Assembly (NCBI RefSeq): GCF_042646205.1
Contig: NZ_JBHRTF010000002.1
Span: forward strand, 1-64,000
Reading direction: 5' to 3'
DNA: 64,000 nucleotides
From: Cellvibrio fontiphilus_A
GTDB taxonomy: Bacteria > Pseudomonadota > Gammaproteobacteria > Pseudomonadales > Cellvibrionaceae
Shown: positions 44,929 through 52,517 of the stretch, piece by piece
Numbering within the stretch: the stretch's first letter is position 1
How the letters are laid out: the number at the start of each line of letters is the position of its first letter
Made by a program: the position numbers and the translations under genes
The notes under the pieces: generated by a model
Seen by the model: only the letters and a program-made list of their open reading frames with translations
The model's database searches: none
What the model was told of the DNA's origin: nothing

Positions 44929-44948
44929 TACTGTATATAAAAACAGTA
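44929..44948 (+). promoter_or_regulatory. LexA (SOS) box of yebG
   Basis: TACTGTATATAAAAACAGTA matches the gammaproteobacterial consensus CTG-N10-CAG with an AT-rich core. It overlaps the predicted -10 and lies 25 bp before the yebG ATG. Confidence 0.92.
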
Positions 44949-44972
44949 ACAACTTTGTTGAGGATTTACCCC

Positions 44973-45275
44973 ATGGCAGTAGTCGCCGTTTGGTTATGTG
45001 ATCGGGATGGCAGTATGTTTGAAGACAGAAAAATCGCGGAAGAGCACGATAAGTACCTGGAGCTTGCTGCCAACATTACCCAGCTGATTGAAGACAATAT
45101 CCCCGGTATTGATGAACAGCACAGCGAAGCGATTGGCCTGCTGTTGGCGCAGCGCCGCGAATTGTTAGCCAAAGCCTGTAAGGGCAAACCCGATGAATTG
45201 TTGCAGCCTTTCACCTACGAAAAGCCTGCCACCCTGAACAGCAAAACCACCGCCGCCACGGACAAGGACAACTAG
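44973..45275 (+). CDS. yebG: DNA damage-inducible protein YebG
   Basis: This small acidic-basic SOS protein has an unknown biochemical role. The N-terminus MAVVAVWLCDRDGSMFEDRKIAEEHD resembles E. coli YebG and continues with DKYLELAANITQLIEDNIPGI. The tail is Thr/Lys-rich. The product is 100 aa. The SOS box directly upstream agrees with the identification. GAGGA precedes the ATG at 44973. A strongly structured 300-nt region follows. Confidence 0.9.
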   Translation: MAVVAVWLCDRDGSMFEDRKIAEEHDKYLELAANITQLIEDNIPGIDEQHSEAIGLLLAQRRELLAKACKGKPDELLQPFTYEKPATLNSKTTAATDKDN

Positions 45276-45295
45276 GCAGCAGCGGTTTGTTGTAA

Positions 45296-45585
45296 GCGCG
45301 GACGCGCCCACAAACGTCCGCGCAGTTGATGGCCGCCCACACAGCCATCAACACCCCACAAACAACTGAATCACCACTCAGTGGTTTGTTCGTGTAAAGG
45401 TGTGCTTTTGCTGGGTGTAACCACTAGTCCCCAGCAGCAGTTGTTGCTCCCGGCATTGCGCACCCGCTTCCAACCATTCGTTAATGCCCGCTTGTCAGCC
45501 ACAAGCGACCACAGAAACGAATCGCTTTCACCACTGCACCTTTCCTATGGAACCTCAACGGGTGCGGTGGCTTTTTTGTTTTTTT
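45296..45585 (+). ncRNA. candidate structured noncoding RNA with terminator
   Basis: The 400-bp gap after yebG holds no convincing gene but folds throughout. HP1 is GCGCGGACG/CGTCCGCGC (45296-45323) and HP2 is GTTGATGGC/GCCATCAAC (45325-45352). They have different stems but nearly the same loop, CGCCCACAAA and CGCCCACACA. HP3 is ACAAAC..CTGA/TCAG..GTTTGT (45358-45389). A branched stem GGTGTGC/GCGCACC spans 45399-45464. HP4 is ATTCGTT..CGCTTGT/ACAAGCG..AACGAAT (45476-45522). HP5 is the terminator. The strand is set by the T-run. It may be a separate RNA or the yebG 3' UTR; I do not recognise a family. Confidence 0.5.
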
Positions 45586-45588
45586 GCC
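45531..45588 (+). terminator. Rho-independent terminator of the yebG/ncRNA unit
   Basis: The stem CCACTGCACC/GGTGCGGTGG (45531-45540 and 45561-45570) has a small inner hairpin in its loop. It is followed by CTTTTTTGTTTTTTT on the plus strand. Confidence 0.88.
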
Positions 45589-45612
45589 TTATTGTCATTT
45601 TTACTATATAAC
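45584..45612 (+). promoter_or_regulatory. promoter of the solute-binding protein gene
   Basis: TTGCCT (45584-45589) and TATAAC (45607-45612) are 17 bp apart, directly after the terminator T-run. They lie about 60 bp before the ATG at 45674. Confidence 0.5.
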
Positions 45613-45673
45613 TATAGCTCCAGCCTTGTGACTGGATAAAGCAATAACAATACAGACCAGTGGAAATGACGAT

Positions 45674-46564
45674 ATGTATATAAAAAATGTGTGCCTTCAC
45701 TTGCGTCACCAACTTTTGGCAATCGGCAGCCTGCTTTTCGCACTTATCAGCTACCCCCTGACAACCCACGCAGAAACCCTGCGGATTGTGCAGGGCAATA
45801 ACAGCATCGAGATTTATGCCAGAGGGCTGCTGCAATTAGCCCTGAGCAAACTCCCAGAAAACTACACGCTGGCAGAGACAGTACCCAATACCAGCGAAGA
45901 GCGCATGGTCAGTATGTTGATGGACAAACAGCTGGACGTGGTCTGGTATGCAACTACCAACGAGCTGGAGGAAAAACTCCAGCCGGTTTACATTCCTATT
46001 TATCGCGGCTTGCTGGGCTACCGGGTATTGATGATAAAAAAAGGCAATCAACACAAGTTTGATGGCATTAAAACCCTTGAGGATTTACGCCGTGTTTCAC
46101 TCGGCCAGGGGCATTTCTGGGCAGACACTAACGTACTTACCGCCAACGGTTTGAATGTAGTGAAAGTTTTAAAATACGAAGGGTTGTTTTACATGTTGGA
46201 TGGCGAACGCTTTGATGCCTTTCCGCGCGGCGCCCACGAACCCTGGTCGGAAATGCAGCGCTACCCGAGCCTGGAACTGGAAGTGGAGAAGAACCTGCTG
46301 CTTGCCTACACCAATCCTTTTTACTTTTTCGTCAATAAAGACAACACCAAACTCGCGCAAGATATAGAGCGCGGTTTGCGCCTTGCGATTGAAGATGGCA
46401 GTTTTAATGAATATTTTTTTAATGACCCAACCGTAAAAGATGTGATGACCAAAGCCAATTTGAAAAATCGCACACTGATTAAATTGGACAATCCGGGGCT
46501 ATCGAAAAAAACGCCACTGGATGATGCATCGCTCTGGTTCGATCCCTACAGCTTCAACGAATAA
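45674..46564 (+). CDS. periplasmic solute-binding-like protein (family 3 type)
   Basis: This 296-aa exported protein has a signal peptide ending near THAE. It has a type II periplasmic binding fold resembling the SBP family 3 group: LRIVQGNNSIEIYARGLLQLAL, LDVVWYATTNELEEKLQPV, IKTLEDLRRVSLGQG and RLAIEDGSFNEYFF. No ABC permease or ATPase lies nearby, and no kinase or cyclase domain is attached. It may be an orphan sensor or binding protein. The ligand is unknown. Confidence 0.8.
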   Translation: MYIKNVCLHLRHQLLAIGSLLFALISYPLTTHAETLRIVQGNNSIEIYARGLLQLALSKLPENYTLAETVPNTSEERMVSMLMDKQLDVVWYATTNELEEKLQPVYIPIYRGLLGYRVLMIKKGNQHKFDGIKTLEDLRRVSLGQGHFWADTNVLTANGLNVVKVLKYEGLFYMLDGERFDAFPRGAHEPWSEMQRYPSLELEVEKNLLLAYTNPFYFFVNKDNTKLAQDIERGLRLAIEDGSFNEYFFNDPTVKDVMTKANLKNRTLIKLDNPGLSKKTPLDDASLWFDPYSFNE

Positions 46565-46615
46565 TGCTCCCGCAGTGCTCGCCCCTCAGCGGCGGGGCGA
46601 GCACCAACCAAAATC

Positions 46616-48652
46616 CTAGGCGTACATATTCAGGTATTGCACCATGCGCGGAAACCTGGCGCGGTTAGGGCTGCTGCCGTGCGGCAATGCGTGATGCCAA
46701 ATAATCAAATCACCCGCCTTGGCGGCGATGGGTTTTACCGGCCACTGCGCCCAATCCTGCTGTTGTAAATCCACACCCTGCGGTTGCGCGGCCAGCCACT
46801 GGTCGATTTTTTTATGAAACCCTGGCACACAGCAAAATGCTCCCTGGTGTTCCTCCACATCGGTTAAATAAATCAACGCCTGGGTGCCAAACGGAATCGG
46901 CGGCGTTAATTCCACATCCCAATGCATTCCCGGCCCGGGGAACTGCCACCGGTCAGTTTCCGGCGGGTTAAAGCCCACGCGATCTGTGGTCATGACCAGA
47001 TCCTCGCGCTGCCACAGCTGCTGAAAAATGCGGAGGATATAACTCGAACTACGCGCCACTTCAAAGGCGGGATGGGCAAATAACTGCACCATAATTTTTT
47101 TCATCTGCGCCGACGATTGATACCAACTGGCAGGATCCTCCTCCCGCATACCTAAAAACTCCCAAATAGCAGCGCGTGCTGCTGCAGTTTCACTGGCTGA
47201 CAACACGCCCGGCACAATCAAATAACCCTGCTCATGCCAGTGTGCAAGCTGCACCTCATCCAGCGGCAAATCCGCCCGGCAATTCAGCGCCTGCTGTTTA
47301 TTGTCAATAAAGTGGCGTATCGCATTATTGGTCTGTTCGACCTGTTGCGGTGCAAAGGTGCCGGCATTGGCACTCGCGAGCCAATACTCAACATCCACAA
47401 GCGCGCGCGCGGAATAGAGTTGCTGCATAGCAGGCTCAAGCCCCACACCCAACTGATCCAGTAAAATCTTATCCAATAGCCATTCATTCTCCGGAATGGC
47501 GGTTAATTGTTGTCGCGCCGCCGCAGACTGGCTCGCTTGTTTGCGCAACTGAATTTTGTGCCACAGTCGCTTGAGGTGATAAATACCCTGACTATTTTTT
47601 TCCAAACTATCGGGCAATACACCATCGGCGAGTTCGGGCAATTTTTCATAGCGAAAAACACATTGGGGATAAACACCCAACTCGTAACGAAAATGCAGCA
47701 TTGAATTGGGCAAAACTCGGGCGTTGCGCTCATAAAGTGGTAGGGTCAGCTGCGATTGATTTTCGTGTAGCTGATAACCAGCAAATACTTGGATAAAAGT
47801 GGTTAATTTTAAATCCTGCAATACGTCGGCATAGTCCGGCACCCATAGGCTTCCCTGCGCGCAGCCAGTGTCGCCCTTACCCAATTGCAGCGCGCTCGTT
47901 TTATCCAACTTAAATACCGGCCCCAAATGCAAATCAGGATTTTTGCATTCACGCCCCGCAAGGGAAGCGCCGGCACTCAACCATAAATCCAGGCGAATCA
48001 TTTCCGGGATCAACCAACCATCGGTTTTTAAAAATTGTTGTAGATGACTAAAAATACTGACCTGCGGCTCCTGTATCAGCCCCTGCCGCATAGTCTCGGA
48101 AATGATCAGATCGAATTGCTCCGGGCTTTGCCACACACAGGCATCGGCCTGCTCCAGCCGCACAATAAAACGCTCCACGCCCAAAAAACGAATCAGGCGC
48201 TGCACTTTTTCCAGCGACTCGGCATGAATATCCAACAGCGTCACACGCAGCGGCGCCGCATCGAATAACGGCAACAGCGGAATTAGCAATAAACCAAATG
48301 GGCCAGTGCCCGCGTATAGAATATCGATGGATTGTTGATGGCCTTGTTGATGACCTTGTTGATGGTTGCGCTGATGAAGGTGCTGCAACTTTTGCTGGAT
48401 TGCCGCGTAAACACCCTGCATAAAAATGCGTGTGCGCTGCACATCTTCCGCGCACTGCGCCGCCGTAGTGGGCGATACCGCCTTGCCCTGCGCGGTGATA
48501 GTGGCATGCTTATCCAGAAACAGTGCCGGATGCAATTCCAGCCCGGTGATATCACACAACCGCTGTACCAACTCGTCAACTTTGGGTTTGGCTTCACCCG
48601 CACTGGTGCTGGCGAGCAGTTCAGCAATACGCTGGGGCAGATCAGTAACCAT
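46616..48652 (-). CDS. SAM methyltransferase fused to PhyH-type dioxygenase
   Basis: The 678-aa protein has two enzymes. Residues about 105-300 form a class I methyltransferase of the arginine-methyltransferase-like type. Its SAM loop is LYAGTGPFGLLL, its acidic strand end is TLLDIHAESL, and it has DLIISETMRQG. Residues about 470-678 form a phytanoyl-CoA dioxygenase-like Fe(II)/2-oxoglutarate domain with H578-x-D580 (GMHWDVEL), distal His659 and a following Arg. A Gln/His-rich repeat (HQQGHQQGHQQ) lies at 98-108. I use the ATG at 48652 (MVTDLPQ), preceded by AAGGATG. Substrates are unknown. It stands alone between two convergent plus-strand genes. Confidence 0.82.
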   Translation of the reverse strand: MVTDLPQRIAELLASTSAGEAKPKVDELVQRLCDITGLELHPALFLDKHATITAQGKAVSPTTAAQCAEDVQRTRIFMQGVYAAIQQKLQHLHQRNHQQGHQQGHQQSIDILYAGTGPFGLLLIPLLPLFDAAPLRVTLLDIHAESLEKVQRLIRFLGVERFIVRLEQADACVWQSPEQFDLIISETMRQGLIQEPQVSIFSHLQQFLKTDGWLIPEMIRLDLWLSAGASLAGRECKNPDLHLGPVFKLDKTSALQLGKGDTGCAQGSLWVPDYADVLQDLKLTTFIQVFAGYQLHENQSQLTLPLYERNARVLPNSMLHFRYELGVYPQCVFRYEKLPELADGVLPDSLEKNSQGIYHLKRLWHKIQLRKQASQSAAARQQLTAIPENEWLLDKILLDQLGVGLEPAMQQLYSARALVDVEYWLASANAGTFAPQQVEQTNNAIRHFIDNKQQALNCRADLPLDEVQLAHWHEQGYLIVPGVLSASETAAARAAIWEFLGMREEDPASWYQSSAQMKKIMVQLFAHPAFEVARSSSYILRIFQQLWQREDLVMTTDRVGFNPPETDRWQFPGPGMHWDVELTPPIPFGTQALIYLTDVEEHQGAFCCVPGFHKKIDQWLAAQPQGVDLQQQDWAQWPVKPIAAKAGDLIIWHHALPHGSSPNRARFPRMVQYLNMYA

Positions 48653-48856
48653 CAAATAGCATCCTTAAACAATTGCGGAAAAGCTTAAGACTATCGCAAA
48701 TTATCTTTTTTGGTATTTCACGCTATTTCACGCGTTGCGACCTGCTGCACAAATCCATTCAGCATCGCCAAGCTGTCATCAAACCGGCAAATTAACTTCA
48801 TAATTGGCCGCTAGGGTTGAGCCTGCAACATCCAACCCAGCCCCAAGGAGGTTCCC

Positions 48857-50134
48857 ATGCCAGGCCGAATTCAAGTATTTACCATTACTGCATTAGCGCT
48901 ACTGCTGATGGCCGGCTTCGCCGCTGCCCATAGCGATAAAGACAATCACCACAATCACCAGAACAACCACTACGACAACCAAAAACACAGCAACGCCGGC
49001 ATCCAACTTGGCCCGCGCCCACAATTTTTAGTAGAGGATATGGACCCAAGCGCGCTCAAGAAGAAATTGCAAAGCTGTATTAACCAGCCAGTTAAAAAAA
49101 CCAATTTCTCGATTGGCCATCGCGGCGCGCCCTTACAATTTCCCGAGCACACCAAAGAATCTTACGAAGCGGCAGCAAAAATGGGCGCCGGCATTTTGGA
49201 ATGCGATGTCACCTTTACCAAAGACAAACAGCTGGTATGCCGCCATTCACAATGTGACCTGCACACCACGACCAATATTCTCGCCACACCGCTCGCCAGT
49301 AAATGCAGCCAGAATTTTTCGCCCTTTGATCCTGTGAGCGGCAAAGCGGCCAGCGCTAACTGTTGCACCAGCGATATCACCCTCGCTGAATTTAAAACCC
49401 TGCGCGGAAAAATGGATGCGTTTAATCCAAAAGCAACAACAGTGGATGAATACCTGAAAGGCACCGCCAGCTGGCGCACCGATTTATACGCCGACAAAGG
49501 CACCTTGCTTACCCACGCAGAGAGCATTCAACTGTTTAAAAAACTCGGGGTAAAAATGACACCCGAATTAAAATCGGCCAGCGTAGCTATGCCCTTTGAA
49601 GGCACCTACACCCAAGCCATGTACGCGCAACAAATGATTGATGAATACAAAGCCGCCGGCGTAAAAGCACGCGATGTCTGGCCACAATCATTTGATATTC
49701 AGGACATTCGCTACTGGATTAACCACGAACCAGCGTTTGGCAAACAAGCGGTGTATCTGGACGATGCCAATACTATCGCCGACCTGCCCACCGCAGCAGA
49801 TTTACAACTCTATGCCGATGAAGGTTTCAAGATTGTCGCACCACCCATTTGGGTTTTGCTCGCGCTCGACAACAACAATAAAATCATTCCATCAGAATAT
49901 GCACGCAATGCTAAAAAAGCCGGATTAAAAATTATCACCTGGTCATTTGAGCGCTCAGGCCCATTAAAAAATGGCGGTGGCTGGTATTACCAAACCATCA
50001 ACCCGGCCATTAATAATGACGGCGATATGATGGATGCACTGCATGTATTGGCGAAAGATGTCGGCGTGATTGGAATTTTCTCCGACTGGCCCGCCAGCGT
50101 GAGTTATTACGCGAGCTGTATGGATTTGAAATAA
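48857..50134 (+). CDS. secreted glycerophosphodiester phosphodiesterase-like protein
   Basis: The 425-aa protein has a signal peptide (cut near AAAH) and then a His/Asn-rich segment (residues about 25-45) that may bind metal. A GDPD TIM-barrel follows: IGHRGAPLQFPEHT, GAGILECDVTFTKDKQLVCRHS, then VKMTPELKSA. GDPDs release glycerol-3-phosphate from phospholipid head groups. The barrel is interrupted by longer inserts with several cysteines, fitting the larger secreted subfamily. AAGGAGG precedes the ATG and a terminator follows. A 200-bp gap separates it from the divergent fusion gene. Confidence 0.87.
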   Translation: MPGRIQVFTITALALLLMAGFAAAHSDKDNHHNHQNNHYDNQKHSNAGIQLGPRPQFLVEDMDPSALKKKLQSCINQPVKKTNFSIGHRGAPLQFPEHTKESYEAAAKMGAGILECDVTFTKDKQLVCRHSQCDLHTTTNILATPLASKCSQNFSPFDPVSGKAASANCCTSDITLAEFKTLRGKMDAFNPKATTVDEYLKGTASWRTDLYADKGTLLTHAESIQLFKKLGVKMTPELKSASVAMPFEGTYTQAMYAQQMIDEYKAAGVKARDVWPQSFDIQDIRYWINHEPAFGKQAVYLDDANTIADLPTAADLQLYADEGFKIVAPPIWVLLALDNNNKIIPSEYARNAKKAGLKIITWSFERSGPLKNGGGWYYQTINPAINNDGDMMDALHVLAKDVGVIGIFSDWPASVSYYASCMDLK

Positions 50135-50151
50135 ACGCAACGCTAAAAACA

Positions 50152-50189
50152 CAAAGCCGCAGTCATCACCGATGACCGCGGCTTTTTTA
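50152..50189 (+). terminator. Rho-independent terminator after the phosphodiesterase gene
   Basis: The long stem AAAGCCGC-A-GTCATC/GATGAC-C-GCGGCTTT is followed by TTTTA. It lies 20 bp after the stop. Confidence 0.88.
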
Positions 50190-50248
50190 TGGCGCAGTGA
50201 TCTGCCTGCAGGCCAGCACGTAACATTAGGCTCACTTGGAGCCAGGTT

Positions 50249-50509
50249 ATGCACGACAAACAATTATTCACCCAAGCCGACATCTCGCGCATTATTGAAA
50301 TGGCCTGGGAAGATCGCACACCTTTTGAAGCCATAAAAACCCTCTACGGTTTAGGCGAGCCGGATGTGCGCGCATTGATGCGGCGCGAGCTAAAACCTTC
50401 ATCGTTTCGCCTGTGGCGTGAACGAGTGAGCGGGCGAAAAACCAAACACCTGCAATTACGCTCGCCTGATATTAACCGCGGTTACTGCCCTACGCAGTAC
50501 AAGCGCTAA
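50249..50509 (+). CDS. DUF2805 / TIGR03643 small protein
   Basis: This 86-aa basic protein belongs to a conserved family of unknown function. Features are ISRIIEMAWEDRTPFEAIKTLYGLGEPDVRALMRRELKPSSFRLWRERVSGRKTKH read as short motifs, with a helix-turn-helix-like AIKTLYGLGEPDVRALM. DNA or RNA binding is possible but unproven. GGAGCC lies before the ATG. It is convergent with the methyltransferase gene downstream. Confidence 0.85.
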   Translation: MHDKQLFTQADISRIIEMAWEDRTPFEAIKTLYGLGEPDVRALMRRELKPSSFRLWRERVSGRKTKHLQLRSPDINRGYCPTQYKR

Positions 50510-50521
50510 ACCGAAACGCCA

Positions 50522-51727
50522 TCAATTACACAGCAGCGTTTCCAAACACTGCTCCTGAATACCATAAAAGGCTTTGATGTCAGCGATCTGTTGCAAAATC
50601 TCACTATTGTCGCGCGGCGTTTTGCGTTTTTGGGCGAGGATCATTTTATTTTTGCTGGTGTGTTCGAGTGAAATAAATTCAAACACCTTGGTGTCATAAC
50701 CATGCGCTTCCAGCAAAAGCGCACGCAAACCATCGGTGAGCATTTCTGCCTCTTGCCCCAAATGAATGCCATGCTGTAACAGCGGCGCGAGCAACGCCGG
50801 GCTTTTTAATTGCGGGCGGATTTGTTTGTGGCAACAGGGCGAACACATAATAATCTCGGCGCCGGTGCGAATGCCCATATTCAATGCGTAGTCAGTTGCT
50901 GTGTCGCAGGCATGTAGCGCAATCATAATATTGATATTTTGTGCGGCAAAATGCTGCACATCACCCTGTTCGAATTTGATTCCCGCCAGCGCCAATTTGT
51001 GGGCGGTTTGATTGCATAAATCCACCAAGCCCTGCCGCAACTCCACCCCTGTAACCTGGGTTTTCACACCGAGATTTGCCGTTAAATAATCGTGTACCGC
51101 AAAAGTTAAATAAGCTTTGCCTGAACCGAAATCAGCGATGTGTAATTCGCGGCGTTTATCCAACCCCGTTTGCTGGATTGCCGTAGAAAGCACTTCAATA
51201 AATTTATTGATTTGTTTCCACTTGCGCGACATAGCCGGAATGATTTGACCATTCGCATCAGTAATTCCCAACTCGCGCAAGTAAGGTCGATCCTGTTCCA
51301 CATAGCGCAGTTTCGCGCGATTGTGTGCAACCTCAACCGCAGCGCCTGCTTGAGCGCCCGCTGCGGCAGTATTTTTATTGCGATTTTTATTAATCAGCAC
51401 CTTACCTTTTTTGCTGAAACTTATTTGGATTTCCCACTCATGAGTAATTAGATGGGCGTTGTGGAAATCTGCACCTAGCCACTGCTGCAATTGCGTGACC
51501 GCCTCGCTGAGCGCGAAATTTTTAGTCACATGGTTGGTGCGATAGTCGTATAAAAACGACAGCAGCTGCTGCTCTTTTATCTGCACCGGGCGAATAGTAA
51601 TACGATTTAAATCCGCCTCGGCACCTTTGTATTTGGACAGCACCAAACGCTGTAACTTGCCGGCAGTAAATGCCTGCTGGCAGTCGGTAAAAAAGCTGGC
51701 TAACTCGGCATTTGGGGCTTCACTCAT
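50522..51727 (-). CDS. class I SAM-dependent methyltransferase (Methyltransf_32 type)
   Basis: The 401-aa protein has a central Rossmann-type methyltransferase domain. It shows IADFGSGKAYLTFAV (SAM loop), VTGVELRQGLVDLC, FEQGDVQHF, ALHACDTATDYAL and IIMCSPCCHKQI, the last giving a Cys-Cys-His cluster. This resembles the family that includes glutathione S-transferase C-terminal-like methyltransferases in eukaryotes and bacterial proteins of unknown target. The N-terminal 140 residues may recognise the substrate. The ATG at 51727 (MSEAPN) has GGAG upstream. Confidence 0.82.
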   Translation of the reverse strand: MSEAPNAELASFFTDCQQAFTAGKLQRLVLSKYKGAEADLNRITIRPVQIKEQQLLSFLYDYRTNHVTKNFALSEAVTQLQQWLGADFHNAHLITHEWEIQISFSKKGKVLINKNRNKNTAAAGAQAGAAVEVAHNRAKLRYVEQDRPYLRELGITDANGQIIPAMSRKWKQINKFIEVLSTAIQQTGLDKRRELHIADFGSGKAYLTFAVHDYLTANLGVKTQVTGVELRQGLVDLCNQTAHKLALAGIKFEQGDVQHFAAQNINIMIALHACDTATDYALNMGIRTGAEIIMCSPCCHKQIRPQLKSPALLAPLLQHGIHLGQEAEMLTDGLRALLLEAHGYDTKVFEFISLEHTSKNKMILAQKRKTPRDNSEILQQIADIKAFYGIQEQCLETLLCN

Positions 51728-51870
51728 CACCACTCTACTCCAATAGTCAGTTTCTATAGGCAAAGCGCCTACAGGAACAAGGTGGCTATATTACCCTTTT
51801 GCTGCCCAGCCGCGCACAACCACGCTGTCAACTCCACTTACTTCAGCAATAGCCAGAGGCGAGATTTTAC

Positions 51871-51884
51871 TTGACCTAGATCAA
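51871..51884 (+). promoter_or_regulatory. ANR/FNR-type box upstream of the bd oxidase operon
   Basis: TTGACCTAGATCAA matches the FNR/ANR consensus TTGAT-N4-ATCAA with one change. It lies immediately upstream of the 42-bp palindrome, about 50 bp before the regulator gene. Oxygen-dependent control of bd oxidases by ANR is known in Pseudomonas. Confidence 0.7.
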
Positions 51885-51885
51885 C

Positions 51886-51927
51886 GAATTCCTGTAATTT
51901 CAGTAATTACTGAAATTACAGGAATTC
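51886..51927. promoter_or_regulatory. 42-bp perfect palindrome, likely autoregulatory operator
   Basis: Both 21-bp halves, meeting between 51906 and 51907, are exact reverse complements. AATT recurs every 9 bp at 51887, 51896, 51905, 51914 and 51923. The right arm contains the AGGA ribosome site of the regulator gene, whose ATG is at 51933. It can act as a repressor operator in DNA and as a long hairpin in mRNA that masks the ribosome site. Confidence 0.75.
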
Positions 51928-51932
51928 CACAA

Positions 51933-52499
51933 ATGCCGATTACCCTCACCCCAATGATCCAATCCTGCATCCTCCATTTTGGTGAAATGGGGAGCCGCTG
52001 GGGGATCAACCGTACCGTGGGGCAAATGTATGCCCTGTTAGTGCTGAGCAAAGAGCCGCTGTGCGCCGACGATATGACCGAGGCACTGGGCATTTCGCGC
52101 TCCAATGTGAGCATGGGTTTAAAAGAATTAATGTCCTGGGAGTTGGTGAAGCTGCAGCATCGCCCCGGTGAGCGCAAAGAATTTTATTCCGCGCCGGGCG
52201 ATGTGTGGGACATAGCCAAAACCCTGATTGAACAGCGCCGCAAACGGGAAATAGACCCGACTCTTTCCACCCTGCGCAATTTATTAATTGAGCAGCCCGC
52301 CAACGCCGAGGAGGAATACGCGCAGCAACGGATGCGCGAAATGCACGAGCTGATTGAAATGATTACGCTCTGGACACAGGAAATCCAACGGCTGGATTCA
52401 GCCAACCTGGGCAAATTACTCAAGCTAGGTAGCAGTATCGGCAAAGTACTCGACATGAAGGATCGTTTATTGGGTGGCAAAAAAGAATCCACGAAATAA
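51933..52499 (+). CDS. GbsR/MarR-family transcriptional regulator
   Basis: This 188-aa winged-helix regulator has NRTVGQMYALLVLSKEPLCADDMTEALGISRSNVSMGLKELMSWELVKLQHRPGERKEFY as its DNA-binding region (about residues 25-85). A helical dimerisation tail follows. The GbsR-like order, with the wing GERKEFYSA, is clear. It is the first gene of an operon with cioA and cioB (18 bp to the cioA ATG), behind an ANR-type box and a perfect palindrome. It probably controls its own operon; the signal is not known. Confidence 0.88.
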   Translation: MPITLTPMIQSCILHFGEMGSRWGINRTVGQMYALLVLSKEPLCADDMTEALGISRSNVSMGLKELMSWELVKLQHRPGERKEFYSAPGDVWDIAKTLIEQRRKREIDPTLSTLRNLLIEQPANAEEEYAQQRMREMHELIEMITLWTQEIQRLDSANLGKLLKLGSSIGKVLDMKDRLLGGKKESTK

Positions 52500-52517
52500 T
52501 TGACCGAGGTATATGTC

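Noticed and set aside
45296..45352. Twin inverted repeats considered as integron attC sites or CRISPR repeats
   Set aside because: The stems differ, there are no attC core sites or integrase, and only two units exist with similar loops rather than similar repeats.
45381..45611. 76-codon plus-strand frame after yebG
   Set aside because: It runs through a strong terminator stem and T-run, and the region is better explained as structured RNA.
48300..48375. Gln/His-coding short repeat in the fusion gene as a mobile or phase-variable repeat
   Set aside because: Only about three degenerate units that keep the frame; more likely a flexible linker.
48714..48733. Direct repeat TATTTCACGC twice in tandem
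   Set aside because: Only two short copies in an intergenic region, with no placement relative to a promoter that supports a function.
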